A stretch of 32,183 bases of DNA, from assembly GCA_002684495.1 (NCBI GenBank), contig NYVG01000015.1, positions 108,270 through 140,452 on the forward strand, given 5' to 3'. The position numbers and the translations under genes were made by a program. Source of the DNA: Gammaproteobacteria bacterium. Lineage in GTDB: Bacteria > Pseudomonadota > Gammaproteobacteria > Pseudomonadales > Azotimanducaceae. Position 1 is the stretch's first letter; each line of letters starts with the position of its first letter. The notes under the pieces were generated by a model. That model worked only from the letters and a program-made list of their open reading frames with translations, made no database searches and had not been told where the DNA came from. This document shows, piece by piece, positions 17,526 to 25,951 of the stretch.

Positions 17526-18047
17526 CTATGCGCGCAACGCGGCGATCACTTCGTCAACAATGGCATCTGCCTTAGAGCTCATTTGCTGATCGTCGGCATC
17601 TTGAATCGGATGCGCAACAAATACCCTTTTAGCATCCTGCATGCCTAATGCTTCCGCTTGGGTTCGCGCTGCATCAACAAATTCAGATGACGCTATCGAC
17701 ACTGCCGGAGTACCCTGAATCTCAAACCATACCGTGTCATGCAAACTGCACGAGGTACAAGAGCCTCAGTCAGCTAGGGCCTCAACAACAAAGTCGTTGG
17801 CTGCATTAATCTCGGCACGCAGAGCGTCGGGTGCAGGCTTGGAAAAGGTCGGCTTGGAATATCGCGTTATTTCCACTTGGGGTAGTCGTTGCTCAAACGC
17901 CTCTTGCAGACGATCAAGAAGTACACTGCCACGCGGCTTGGATATATCTAAAAAGGCCACTTTGCCTTTGATCGCTTCAGGTCGCGGCGTGATCTTCCGA
18001 TCGAGAGGCACTGCCTCATTGGTCGGATCGAGAATCGTTAATGCCAT
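17526..18047 (-). CDS. UGSC-family selenoprotein (in-frame TGA read as selenocysteine)
   Basis: One 174-codon gene is split by TGA at 17768-17766. The first part (residues 1-93, MALTILDPTNEAV to VVEALAD) and second part (GSCTSCSLHDTV to EVIAALRA) share the frame and join at Sec94. The product reads Sec94-Gly-Ser-Cys97-Thr-Ser-Cys100, the hallmark of the family databases call UGSC (seleno)protein. The second half alone lacks a ribosome site and a sensible start. ATG 18047 has a perfect TAGGAGG six bases upstream; the frame is open to 18128 but overlaps the preceding gene. KPTFSKPAP before the motif and FVAHPIQD after it are further family blocks. The function is unknown; Sec/Cys spacing suggests redox or electrophile chemistry. 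The cell must have SelA, SelB, SelC and SelD, not seen here. Confidence 0.88.
17731..17756 (-). promoter_or_regulatory. Candidate bacterial SECIS element
   Basis: Read on the minus strand, the RNA after UGA can fold with arms UCGUGCA (17753-17747) and UGCAUGA (17743-17737) around the loop GUU (17746-17744). A lower ACC/GGU helix extends it across a three-base bulge. The apical loop starts 19 bases after the UGA and begins with G. From memory, published bacterial SECIS rules ask for an apical loop about 16-37 bases after UGA with a G in its first two positions, so the geometry fits. SelB would bind here to direct selenocysteine insertion. Confidence 0.75.
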
Positions 18048-18090
18048 TTCTGTCCTCCTATTTTCGCTGAGTTTACAAAAACCTTGGCGT

Positions 18091-19671
18091 TTACGTGCCA
18101 ATTTTTTGTGATACAGGTATGGATCCACGACTGCCTGTTAACCAGCCGTGGAAACTGCCAGTAAATTTTCCTGCCTCACTACCGGCAACGACGATATGAA
18201 TATCAGCATCGTCTTTGAACTTTTCGACCACACGATCAAGTTGTTCGTCACTCATTTGTGCGGCTTGGGCAGGTTTTAAACCAACACCGGACGCATCATC
18301 TGCGATGAGTTGGCGATAGGTTTTCGCGCTGACTTCTTGCATGCGCCGGCGCACATCGGCTTTAGAGAATTCACCGCCTCTATTGAATGTATCCACATGT
18401 TCTGGCGATACCACCAACAATGTATTAGTAAAACTATATGCACGGGCATTGAGGATGGTCTGGTTAGCCTGACCGAGTGTGCCGGCCAATGCCGGTCCGT
18501 CGAGAGAACCCTCATCAACCGTCAATACCGGCCCGCTGGTCATTGCAAAAATAGTGACTACAGACTCGTCCGGTTGATAGCCCCGCTCTACGTGCAGGGG
18601 TTCCCAAGAGGAGCGTTCTTCCCATTCAGCGAAGCACATGGTGAATTTCATCGGATTAGACAGGGTCGAGCGCTCTGTACCCCCAGGTATGGCGCCGCCA
18701 ATGTTGCGCACTGTTAAGCGCAGCGCGCGGCCTATTGTTGCATTCGCTCGGTTTCCCTGACCAAGCGCCCCTATACCCATATTCATGCCTATACGGTGCC
18801 GGATTGGGCCATTTACTACCATCACAGGACTTGCACCCATGGTCGTTGCCATTACCCCGTGGATATTAAAATCATCGGTACAGACGGCTTCAACAGCCGC
18901 GATGACCACGGGTAGATATTCGGGCTTACAACCCGCCATAACGCAATTAATGGCAACTTTTTCCACCGTAACTTCGCCCATATTCGGTGGCATAACGGCA
19001 ATAACTTCTTGCGGGTCGCGACTGGTGCCTGTGAGCATGCGTACCACCCGCTCTGGGGTCGGTGGAATTACCGGCAAGCCATCAGAAAAACCCTGATCGA
19101 ACATAAATTCAAATTCATCATCCAAACTGCCCACCTCTATGCGATGCGCGCGGATAGGACTGTTATCTGCTTCTGCCTGCAAGCGATCCGCATGAGCCGG
19201 GTCTACCGACAACGAACCGCAACCTGGCCGCCACTCGGGCAACGCCGACCAATCTAACCCTAGATCGCCGCCCGGCCCCTGTTCGAGTAATGAGCGAGCT
19301 AAGCTTTGCCAATCGTCTCTTACAAAACCCACCTGCTCGGCAACGACACTGCCTGATGCATCTATGACCAATAGAGTCGGCACTGTCTCAACGTCTGTTG
19401 CAAAGGAGACTTTTAGCGCACTGTCATCGAGTAACGAAAACGGCAGATCAAAGTCCTGCTGGAGCTTTTTATTGCCCTCTGCGGTTTGCCCAATCACTAG
19501 AAAATCCAAGTGTTGCGCCAGCCCACTGTGCATGGCTGCAAGTACGGGCATCACCTCTCGACAGGTCGGACAATCCTCTTTAACAAAACAGACAATACTT
19601 TGGCTATTGCCAGAGAAATCCCGCAGCGAGCCAGAAAGATCGGTCAATTGAAACGGCGACAGTGAAAGCAT
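18091..19671 (-). CDS. Thioredoxin-fold fusion protein, partner of the UGSC selenoprotein
   Basis: The 526-residue protein starts with a thioredoxin/peroxiredoxin-like domain (about 1-130): Cys34-Pro-Thr-Cys37 in KEDCPTCREVMP and the cis-proline in VETVPTLLVID. No signal peptide is visible, so it is cytoplasmic. After a linker with a CGS triplet (151-153) comes a large domain (about 185-526) that I cannot assign. It has DGLPVIPPTPERVVRML, Cys242-x3-Cys246 in NCVMAGCKPEY, and glycine-rich runs (GIGALGQGNRANATIG, NIGGAIPGGTERS). The start has a GAGGGGGG ribosome site. It precedes the selenoprotein by 43 bp on the same strand. A likely role is supplying electrons to, or working as a subunit with, the selenoprotein. 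Confidence 0.8.
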   Translation of the reverse strand: MLSLSPFQLTDLSGSLRDFSGNSQSIVCFVKEDCPTCREVMPVLAAMHSGLAQHLDFLVIGQTAEGNKKLQQDFDLPFSLLDDSALKVSFATDVETVPTLLVIDASGSVVAEQVGFVRDDWQSLARSLLEQGPGGDLGLDWSALPEWRPGCGSLSVDPAHADRLQAEADNSPIRAHRIEVGSLDDEFEFMFDQGFSDGLPVIPPTPERVVRMLTGTSRDPQEVIAVMPPNMGEVTVEKVAINCVMAGCKPEYLPVVIAAVEAVCTDDFNIHGVMATTMGASPVMVVNGPIRHRIGMNMGIGALGQGNRANATIGRALRLTVRNIGGAIPGGTERSTLSNPMKFTMCFAEWEERSSWEPLHVERGYQPDESVVTIFAMTSGPVLTVDEGSLDGPALAGTLGQANQTILNARAYSFTNTLLVVSPEHVDTFNRGGEFSKADVRRRMQEVSAKTYRQLIADDASGVGLKPAQAAQMSDEQLDRVVEKFKDDADIHIVVAGSEAGKFTGSFHGWLTGSRGSIPVSQKIGT

Positions 19672-19761
19672 GCTCCCCCCTCAAGGTGCAAAACGGCTAT
19701 TGACGATTCCCTAGTCTATACCGAGTATTAGCTCACGTTGGGAAAAATCAAGGGGATGGAG

Positions 19762-20955
19762 ATGGCCGCGAGCATGGCTGAATTGCGCGAATTTCGACAA
19801 GACGTAACAGGGTGGCTGACTGAAAATTGCCCAGAAGGTGCCAAAGGGCCGGGACAGCAAGCCAATGGCAGCACGAAAATAACCCTCGAATCTGACGTTG
19901 CCCTGTGGCTCGAGCGCTGCGCCGAAAACGGCTTTACCGCACCCACCTGGCCGACCGAGTACGGTGGAGGCGGCCTTAGTGACGCTGAAGCAAAAATTCT
20001 CTATGAGGAAATGGGGGCCATTAACGCCCGCACCCCACTGGTTGGCATGGGCATGTCGATGATTGGCCCCACTTTGCTGGAGTACGGTAACGATGCGCAG
20101 AAGGCTGAACACTTACCTAAGATTATTCGCGGCGAGGTGCAATGGTGCCAGGGTTATTCCGAACCCAATGCCGGCTCAGACCTTGCAGCGTTGAGTTCGC
20201 GAGCAGAAGATCATGGCGACCACTATGTTATTAATGGCCAAAAGATCTGGACCTCCGGAGCTGCGACCGCGGACTGGATGTTCGCCCTAGTGCGAACTGA
20301 CTTTGATGCACCGAAGCACGAAGGCATCAGTTTTGTCCTCCTGACCATGGATCAGCCCGGCGTTACCGTAAAACCGATCCGCTTGATTTCAGGTTCATCG
20401 CCGTTCTGTGAGACCTTCTTCGATAACGCCATTGCCAGCAAGGACAATCTGATCGGCGATCTGAATAAGGGCTGGACCGTAGGCAAGAGATTGTTGCAGT
20501 TCGAGCGTTCAGGTATTGGTGGCTTGAGCGGCGGCGCACGGCCCGCTCAGACTGGCCCTAGTCTTGCCGATATAGCGAAACAATACATTGGCGAAAACGA
20601 TGGGCGCATCAGCGACCCTGCGATCCGAGAGCAGGTCACCGCTTTGAATATGAACCGCGCGGCTTTTCGCCTTACTGCCTTGCGCGCCAACGCCGAGAAC
20701 AAATCCGGCACACCCGGTGCAGCCACCTCCATATTTAAATTCTGCGGCGCCGCACTGCAACAAGATGGTGCTGAATTGAAACGCGAACTGATGGGCTTCA
20801 GCGGCTTGGGGGCCGACGACGCAATGGGCTTTAGCGAATCTGAGTTAACCGCAACTGAAGAGTGGCTGCATACCAAGGCCACCACTATTTACGGTGGCAG
20901 CAACGAAATCCAAGCCAACATCATTGCTAAGCGCGTTCTAGGCTTGCCCGAGTAG
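19762..20955 (+). CDS. Acyl-CoA dehydrogenase
   Basis: About 397 residues with the complete acyl-CoA dehydrogenase plan. The N-terminal domain has FTAPTWPTEYGGGGLS. The middle FAD-binding block is CQGYSEPNAGSDLAAL, followed by INGQKIWTSGA. The C-terminal helical domain ends TIYGGSNEIQANIIAKRVLG. This variant resembles the branch acting on branched, aromatic or steroid side-chain CoA esters rather than straight-chain FadE; the substrate is unassigned. Candidate starts are ATG 19756, 19762 and 19774; 19762 sits six bases from AGGGG. A TauD-type dioxygenase follows 28 bp later. The gene is divergent from the thioredoxin-fusion/selenoprotein operon across about 90 bp. Confidence 0.9.
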   Translation: MAASMAELREFRQDVTGWLTENCPEGAKGPGQQANGSTKITLESDVALWLERCAENGFTAPTWPTEYGGGGLSDAEAKILYEEMGAINARTPLVGMGMSMIGPTLLEYGNDAQKAEHLPKIIRGEVQWCQGYSEPNAGSDLAALSSRAEDHGDHYVINGQKIWTSGAATADWMFALVRTDFDAPKHEGISFVLLTMDQPGVTVKPIRLISGSSPFCETFFDNAIASKDNLIGDLNKGWTVGKRLLQFERSGIGGLSGGARPAQTGPSLADIAKQYIGENDGRISDPAIREQVTALNMNRAAFRLTALRANAENKSGTPGAATSIFKFCGAALQQDGAELKRELMGFSGLGADDAMGFSESELTATEEWLHTKATTIYGGSNEIQANIIAKRVLGLPE

Positions 20956-20983
20956 GGCCAAATTGGAATTTTGGGGGGATGCT

Positions 20984-21829
20984 ATGGCGACGATAGAGGG
21001 TTATCAATCAATCGAAGTTTCGAGCTTAACGCCGCATATCGGCGCTGAAGTTAGCGGTGTGGATTTACGCCAGCCATTGAGTAACGAGCAGTTCAGCGAA
21101 ATCTATCGCGCTTGGTTGGACTGGCAGGTTCTGGTGTTTCGCGAGCAGGACATTGACCGCGATCAGCACAAATCCTTTGCCCGTAAGTTCGGCACCTTGC
21201 ACGTACACCCGATGCAGCACAGCTATGGCGGCGACCCGGAAATTCTCACGGTAAAAACCACTAAAGATTCTGCCTACACCGCCGGTAACGCTTGGCATAC
21301 CGATGTGACCTGTGATGCGATACCACCGATGGCATCCATGCTCTTGATCAAAGAACCGCCTGTTAACGGCGGTGGCGACACTATGTTTGCGAACATGTAC
21401 TTGGCCTACGACCTGCTGAGCGATGTTATGAAAGAGTTATTGGACGGACTCGTTGCGGTGCACAATGGCGCAATCCCTTATCTCGGGAACTATCGGGTAG
21501 CACCACCAGGGGATAAGGAATATCCACGCAACGAGCATCCGGTGATTGTTACCCACCCAGAGACGGGGAAGAAAGTTCTGTTCGTTAACAGTGGCTTTAC
21601 CTCACACATTAAAGGTATGCGCAATTGGGAGAGTCGCGCATTACTGGACGCGCTGCTGACACATATTGCCACTACCGCACGACTGACGTGTCGCGTGGAA
21701 TGGCAACCGAATACATTAACTTTGTGGGATAACCGCTGCACCCAACACCACGCGGTATGGGACTACTGGCCAGAAAGCCGCTACGGCGAGCGCGTCAGCA
21801 TTTTGGGCAATCAACGCCCTCAGGCCTGA
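20984..21829 (+). CDS. TauD/TfdA-family Fe(II)/2-oxoglutarate dioxygenase
   Basis: The 281-residue product has His105 and Asp107 in NAWHTDVTCD, the distal His at about 255 in LWDNRCTQHHAV, and a GERVSIL tail containing the 2-oxoglutarate Arg. The N-terminus HIGAEVSGVDLRQPLS is the family start. ATG 20984 is preceded by a GGGGGG tract five bases away; the frame is open to TTG 20963, which has no site. This is the second such dioxygenase in the window. The two differ around the active site (HTDHSYD against HTDVTCD), so they probably have different substrates. The stop overlaps the convergent YhcB gene by ten bases. Confidence 0.92.
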   Translation: MATIEGYQSIEVSSLTPHIGAEVSGVDLRQPLSNEQFSEIYRAWLDWQVLVFREQDIDRDQHKSFARKFGTLHVHPMQHSYGGDPEILTVKTTKDSAYTAGNAWHTDVTCDAIPPMASMLLIKEPPVNGGGDTMFANMYLAYDLLSDVMKELLDGLVAVHNGAIPYLGNYRVAPPGDKEYPRNEHPVIVTHPETGKKVLFVNSGFTSHIKGMRNWESRALLDALLTHIATTARLTCRVEWQPNTLTLWDNRCTQHHAVWDYWPESRYGERVSILGNQRPQA

Positions 21830-22347
21830 GGGCGGTCGGCCGGTCTTGCACTGTCCTGAGCCGGCATAGCGGCTTCTAGGACTTCGACTTCTTGATCAGC
21901 TTGCTCAGGTACCGCCTCGCTGTGGTCTGTTGAGGCCGTTGTTTTCGAGTCTAGGGGCGCTTCAACCTGATCTGCGATAACGTCGACTGCGGCAGCGTCT
22001 GAGTCTATTGGATCAGTTGAAGGCTCCTGCAAAGCTGGGCTAGCTGCATAATCCAGCAATGTCGGCACGCCTGCTTCGCCGCAGAGGGCATTAGCGCTCT
22101 TCGCAAGTTGTCTGTGTAGGTCCTCATAACTACGGTTCAGCGCACGAAACTTTTCTGCTGTATCGGTGAATTCTTCGGTGACCCGCTGTTTGTAATCGGC
22201 AAGCTCCGTCTCCGTGGCAGCAAGTGCTTGTTCAAGTTCAACGATACGCGCATGGCCCAAAATACCTGAGCGCAACAAGTAATAGCCCAACAATGCCCCG
22301 GCAATGAAAGCCAGCATTATGATCAGCACCATACTCACTGTTTCCAA
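21820..22347 (-). CDS. yhcB: YhcB/ZapG-family (DUF1043) inner-membrane protein
   Basis: A single N-terminal membrane span (SMVLIIMLAFIAGALLGYYLL) is followed by a coiled coil (ELEQALAATETELADYKQRVTEEF) and the block YEDLHRQLAKSANALCGE. That block matches YhcB's YRQLYQHMAKSSSSL. The last 80 residues are acidic, low-complexity and unconserved. In E. coli, YhcB links division and envelope synthesis. The start is uncertain: TTG 22347 has GGAG eight bases upstream, ATG 22332 lies five codons later, and the frame is open to TTG 22398. The protein is longer than E. coli YhcB (132 residues) because of the tail. Confidence 0.75.
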   Translation of the reverse strand: METVSMVLIIMLAFIAGALLGYYLLRSGILGHARIVELEQALAATETELADYKQRVTEEFTDTAEKFRALNRSYEDLHRQLAKSANALCGEAGVPTLLDYAASPALQEPSTDPIDSDAAAVDVIADQVEAPLDSKTTASTDHSEAVPEQADQEVEVLEAAMPAQDSARPADRPQA

Positions 22348-22499
22348 ATCAGCTACTCCGAAGGGTGTTATTAAGTTAGTCAACGAATCCGCCGCCAACC
22401 CTTACCAGAAGTTTATCACCAGCAGCAAAAATTCGATGCAAAGACTGGACGAAACTGCAAGAATCGCCCTCTTTTTTCTGCCGCTGACACGTTACCGAC

Positions 22500-23906
22500 A
22501 TGGTACAGACTGAACAAACATCATTGGTTGCGTTGCTAAGACCTGTCGCCGTGCTGGGTTGGCCCATGGTGCTGACGCAACTCTTTATCATGGGCACAGG
22601 CTTCATAGACACCGCTATGGCCGGCCACTACGGTGCGATTGATCTGGCTGGCGTCGCCCTAGGCGGAAACTTCATGTGGCCGCTGTTCTTTCTTGCCACT
22701 GGTATCAGCATGGCCTTAATGCCGATCACCTCGCAATTGCGTGGTGCAAACCGCGTAGCGGAAGTCGGTCACCAACTACGGCAAAGCTTGTGGCTGTGTC
22801 TGATCAATAGCATTTTCTTGATCGTCGCGCTGCAATACGCGACCTATATTTTTCTCTATGCGGGAATCGACGCCCAGACCGCGCAGATAGCAGGTGATTA
22901 CCTATACGGCCTATCCTGGGGCATTCCGCCGGTCATCTTTTATATTTCGTTTCGCTACGTACTCGAAGGATTGGGCAATACACGCCCGCCAATGATCATC
23001 GCAGCCAGCATCTTACCGCTGAACGCCTTGCTGAATTACGTGCTGATTTACGGCAAATTCGGTTTTCCGGAACTTGGTGGTGTTGGCTGCGGCTACGCAA
23101 CGGCAATGGTGTTTTGGATAGAATTGGCCTTTATGTTGCTGGTTTTACGCAAACCTTATTTCCGTGCAACACAATTCTTCGCGATTTTCGAAGGCCCGCG
23201 ACTGCAAACCATGGGGAAAATTTTTAAGTTGGGACTGCCCATTGCCCTGACTGTTTTTCTGGAAATGGCATTGTTTGGCGCAATCGGCGTGTTCATTGCC
23301 AAGATCGGCGTGACTGAAATGGCCGCTCACTCCATAGCCGGCAACCTCAACTGGATGACTTATGTCATACCCATGGCGATGGGTAATGCCGCAAGCATTC
23401 GAATCGGGTTTCTAATTGGCAGCGACGACCTGCATGCTGCCCGCGCGACCGCTTGGGCCATGCTGAAGTTCGCTATCGTTTATGCGCTTGGGATAAGTGT
23501 TCTTTTGGTTGCATTGCGCTATCAACTGGTAAGCGTATACACCACTGACGTTGCTGTGACTGCAGTTGCTGTGGTGCTGTTGTTGTTTATCGCGGTATAT
23601 CAGATTGTCGACGACACCCAAGTTGTGTTGGTTAGTGCATTGCGCGGCTATAAAGACACCACTGTGCCTATGGTGATCAGCTTAATCAGTTACTGGCTGT
23701 TGGCGCTGCCCTTGGGTTATGCATTGGCTGAGGGGCTGCTGGGCAATACCCCTCTAGGTGTGTATGGCTACTGGACTGGGCTGACTCTGGCTCTGGCTGT
23801 GGTTGCTATCGGCGCCGCCCTGCGTCTGCGCTACATCAGTAACGACTTCCAGCGAATTCGTCAATTGAGCAAAGCTGACGCGGAAGTTGTTGTCCCCACA
23901 GACTAA
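22500..23906 (+). CDS. MATE-family multidrug/sodium antiporter (NorM-like)
   Basis: This 468-residue inner-membrane protein has twelve predicted spans in two homologous halves. Each half begins with a MATE signature: GWPMVLTQLFIMGTGFIDTAMAGHYG in the first and GLPIALTVFLEMALFGAIGVF in the second. The acidic Glu in the second signature is the usual cation-coupling candidate. It exports cationic or amphipathic compounds using sodium or protons. The ribosome site is weak. It is divergent from yhcB across about 150 bp. No regulator is adjacent. Confidence 0.92.
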   Translation: MVQTEQTSLVALLRPVAVLGWPMVLTQLFIMGTGFIDTAMAGHYGAIDLAGVALGGNFMWPLFFLATGISMALMPITSQLRGANRVAEVGHQLRQSLWLCLINSIFLIVALQYATYIFLYAGIDAQTAQIAGDYLYGLSWGIPPVIFYISFRYVLEGLGNTRPPMIIAASILPLNALLNYVLIYGKFGFPELGGVGCGYATAMVFWIELAFMLLVLRKPYFRATQFFAIFEGPRLQTMGKIFKLGLPIALTVFLEMALFGAIGVFIAKIGVTEMAAHSIAGNLNWMTYVIPMAMGNAASIRIGFLIGSDDLHAARATAWAMLKFAIVYALGISVLLVALRYQLVSVYTTDVAVTAVAVVLLLFIAVYQIVDDTQVVLVSALRGYKDTTVPMVISLISYWLLALPLGYALAEGLLGNTPLGVYGYWTGLTLALAVVAIGAALRLRYISNDFQRIRQLSKADAEVVVPTD

Positions 23907-23978
23907 TAATGCGGGCACATAGACAACCTGACTGCCCAATACTATGCTCCAAACCAAGGGTATATATGGAGAGAGGCA

Positions 23979-25049
23979 ATGGGATTACGTACACCTGCCG
24001 CGCTGATGCTCGCGCTTTTTATGACCAATGGCCATGCTGATATTAAACGCACGGCAGCCGGTCATCCTGACCTGACCGGCACCTATAATGTGGCGACACT
24101 TACGCCACTACAACGCCCTAAGCGCTACGGTGACAAACTAACGATAACCCCAGAAGAAGCCCAAGCAATCGCTGAGTATTGGGCGAGTAACCTTGCCAAA
24201 GACTCTACACCCTCTGACCCAGACCGCGAGGCACCACCAGAAGGTGGCGCGGAAATTTATGTACCGGAATTCAGTGGCGCTGCCGGTAAGGTGGGGGGCT
24301 ACAATGCGTTTTACGTCGATATTGGCGAAAGCAATTTCAAACTAGATGGTGAATATCGCACCTCGATCATTACCCAGCCGGCTAATGGCCGCATGCCTAG
24401 TCTCTCGCACAAGGGCATAAAAGCAGCCCAGGCATTGCAAGCCTTCTACCACGAAAATACCGGCACAGCCTGGTGGATCGATCTGCCTCAGGGACCCTAC
24501 GACGATCCTGAGTTACGACCCTTGGCAGAGCGCTGCATACTCGGCTTTGGATCTACATCTGGACCGCCAGCACTGCCGGTGATGTACAACAACTTCAAAC
24601 GTGTGGTGCAGACCGATGATCACGTGGTGATTATTAACGAAATGAATCACGACGCGCGGGTAATCCCTCTCAAAGGCCAAGCCAGTTCAGCACCCGGCTG
24701 GCTGGGGTCCTCTGTCGGACGCTGGGAAGGCGACACTCTCGTGATCGAAACCCAGAATTTCCATGCAGAGCCAGGGCTTACCATGGCGAGTCAGGAACTG
24801 AAGGTAACCGAGCGCATTTCCCGCGTCGACGACAATACCCTGCGCTACGCCTTTACCGTTGAAGACCCGAATTGGAACGAGCCCTGGGGCGGCGAATACC
24901 CTTGGCCCGCCACCGATGAAAAGATGTACGAGTATGCATGTCATGAGGGCAATTATGCCCTTGGCGGGATTTTACGCGGTGCACGCTTGCTGGAACGCGA
25001 GGCCATCGCCCAAGGTGCGACCAACAACCCCGCCGGCCCAGCGGAGTAG
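23979..25049 (+). CDS. Secreted protein of unknown function
   Basis: The 356-residue protein has a short Sec signal peptide with probable cleavage after NGHA (residue 20). The mature part opens with GHPDLTGTYNVATLTPLQRP, has ERCILGFGSTSGPPALPVMYNN at about 184-205, and SVGRWEGDTLVIETQNF at about 245-261. I recognise these blocks from a large family of uncharacterised periplasmic proteins common in marine and soil proteobacteria and acidobacteria, often in catabolic regions. The family function is not known to me. Trp- and Pro-rich segments (NWNEPWGGEYPWPATDE) suggest a beta-rich fold. The ribosome site GAGAGG is good. It converges on mmsB with no gap. Confidence 0.75.
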   Translation: MGLRTPAALMLALFMTNGHADIKRTAAGHPDLTGTYNVATLTPLQRPKRYGDKLTITPEEAQAIAEYWASNLAKDSTPSDPDREAPPEGGAEIYVPEFSGAAGKVGGYNAFYVDIGESNFKLDGEYRTSIITQPANGRMPSLSHKGIKAAQALQAFYHENTGTAWWIDLPQGPYDDPELRPLAERCILGFGSTSGPPALPVMYNNFKRVVQTDDHVVIINEMNHDARVIPLKGQASSAPGWLGSSVGRWEGDTLVIETQNFHAEPGLTMASQELKVTERISRVDDNTLRYAFTVEDPNWNEPWGGEYPWPATDEKMYEYACHEGNYALGGILRGARLLEREAIAQGATNNPAGPAE

Positions 25050-25949
25050 TTACTGAAAGATCTTTAAGATGCTGGAGAAATCTTTGTCCTGGGCATCCTC
25101 TGCGGATTCTTTAAGCCGCTGAAATAGCGCGTGGGCTTGATCCCCCATGGGCGTTTTGGAGCCTGAAATGTTGCTGGCGTTAGCCGCTAACCCCAGATCT
25201 TTGAGCATGAGCCTTACTAAAAAGCCCCCCGCATAATCATTGCTGGCTGGCACCTCCGGCATCACACCTGGGTAAGGGTTATATTTTTCAAGCGACCAAT
25301 TGCCACCAGAACTTTTACGCATAATCTCCGACAACACCGCTGGATCGAGGCCATTATTAACACCCATCTGCAACGCCTCTGCTGTCCCAGCCATATGCAC
25401 TGCTAGCAGCATATTATTGCAAATTTTGGCCGTTTGTCCGGCCCCGGCCTCGCCCGCACGAAAGATATTCGCCCCCATGGCACCCAGCACCGATTGGGCT
25501 GCTGCAAATGCTTGCTCTGTACCGCCGCACATAAACGCTAATGTACCTGCCTTGGCCGCTCCCACACCACCCGATACCGGCGCGTCTAGGCACCGCAGAC
25601 CCAATCTGTCTGCACACTGATGAACCCGTAAACTGGTCGACACGGCCACAGTTGAGCAGTCAATTAACAGTGCGCCCGAGGGCATCTCTTCCAGCAAGCG
25701 CTGTTCATCGATCAGCAAACTTTCGACGATTTCACCGTTTGGCAACATAGTTATCACTACGTCGGCTGTGGACACCGCCGTAACTGCACTAGCAGCCGCG
25801 GTACAACCGACATCTACCGCTTTTTGCAGCGCCTCTGTGGATACATCAAAAGCATGAACGCTGAACTCCTTGGCGCATAAGTTGGCCACCATGGGGCCCC
25901 CCATGTTGCCCAAGCCGATGAAAGCGACGCTTTGCTCACTACTGCTCAC
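25050..25949 (-). CDS. mmsB: 3-hydroxyisobutyrate dehydrogenase
   Basis: The 299-residue beta-hydroxyacid dehydrogenase has the Rossmann motif FIGLGNMGGPM near the N-terminus, the substrate loop DAPVSGGVGAAKAGTL, and the catalytic Lys in GAGQTAKICNNMLL. It oxidises 3-hydroxyisobutyrate to methylmalonate semialdehyde with NAD in valine breakdown. The frame is open to 25979, which would overlap the preceding gene. GTG 25949 has GAGGGGG eight bases upstream and starts two bases after the hydratase stop, so it is the likely start. It is the third gene of a tight operon with an isobutyryl-CoA dehydrogenase-like and a crotonase gene. Confidence 0.92.
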   Translation of the reverse strand: MSSSEQSVAFIGLGNMGGPMVANLCAKEFSVHAFDVSTEALQKAVDVGCTAAASAVTAVSTADVVITMLPNGEIVESLLIDEQRLLEEMPSGALLIDCSTVAVSTSLRVHQCADRLGLRCLDAPVSGGVGAAKAGTLAFMCGGTEQAFAAAQSVLGAMGANIFRAGEAGAGQTAKICNNMLLAVHMAGTAEALQMGVNNGLDPAVLSEIMRKSSGGNWSLEKYNPYPGVMPEVPASNDYAGGFLVRLMLKDLGLAANASNISGSKTPMGDQAHALFQRLKESAEDAQDKDFSSILKIFQ

Positions 25950-25951
25950 TG

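Noticed and set aside
17526-17768. Separate 72-residue gene starting at 17744, with the upstream half as a truncated gene or pseudogene
   Set aside because: The two halves share one frame, the TGA falls exactly at the U position of the UGSC motif, residues between TGA and 17744 complete GSCTSCSL, and the second half has no ribosome site.
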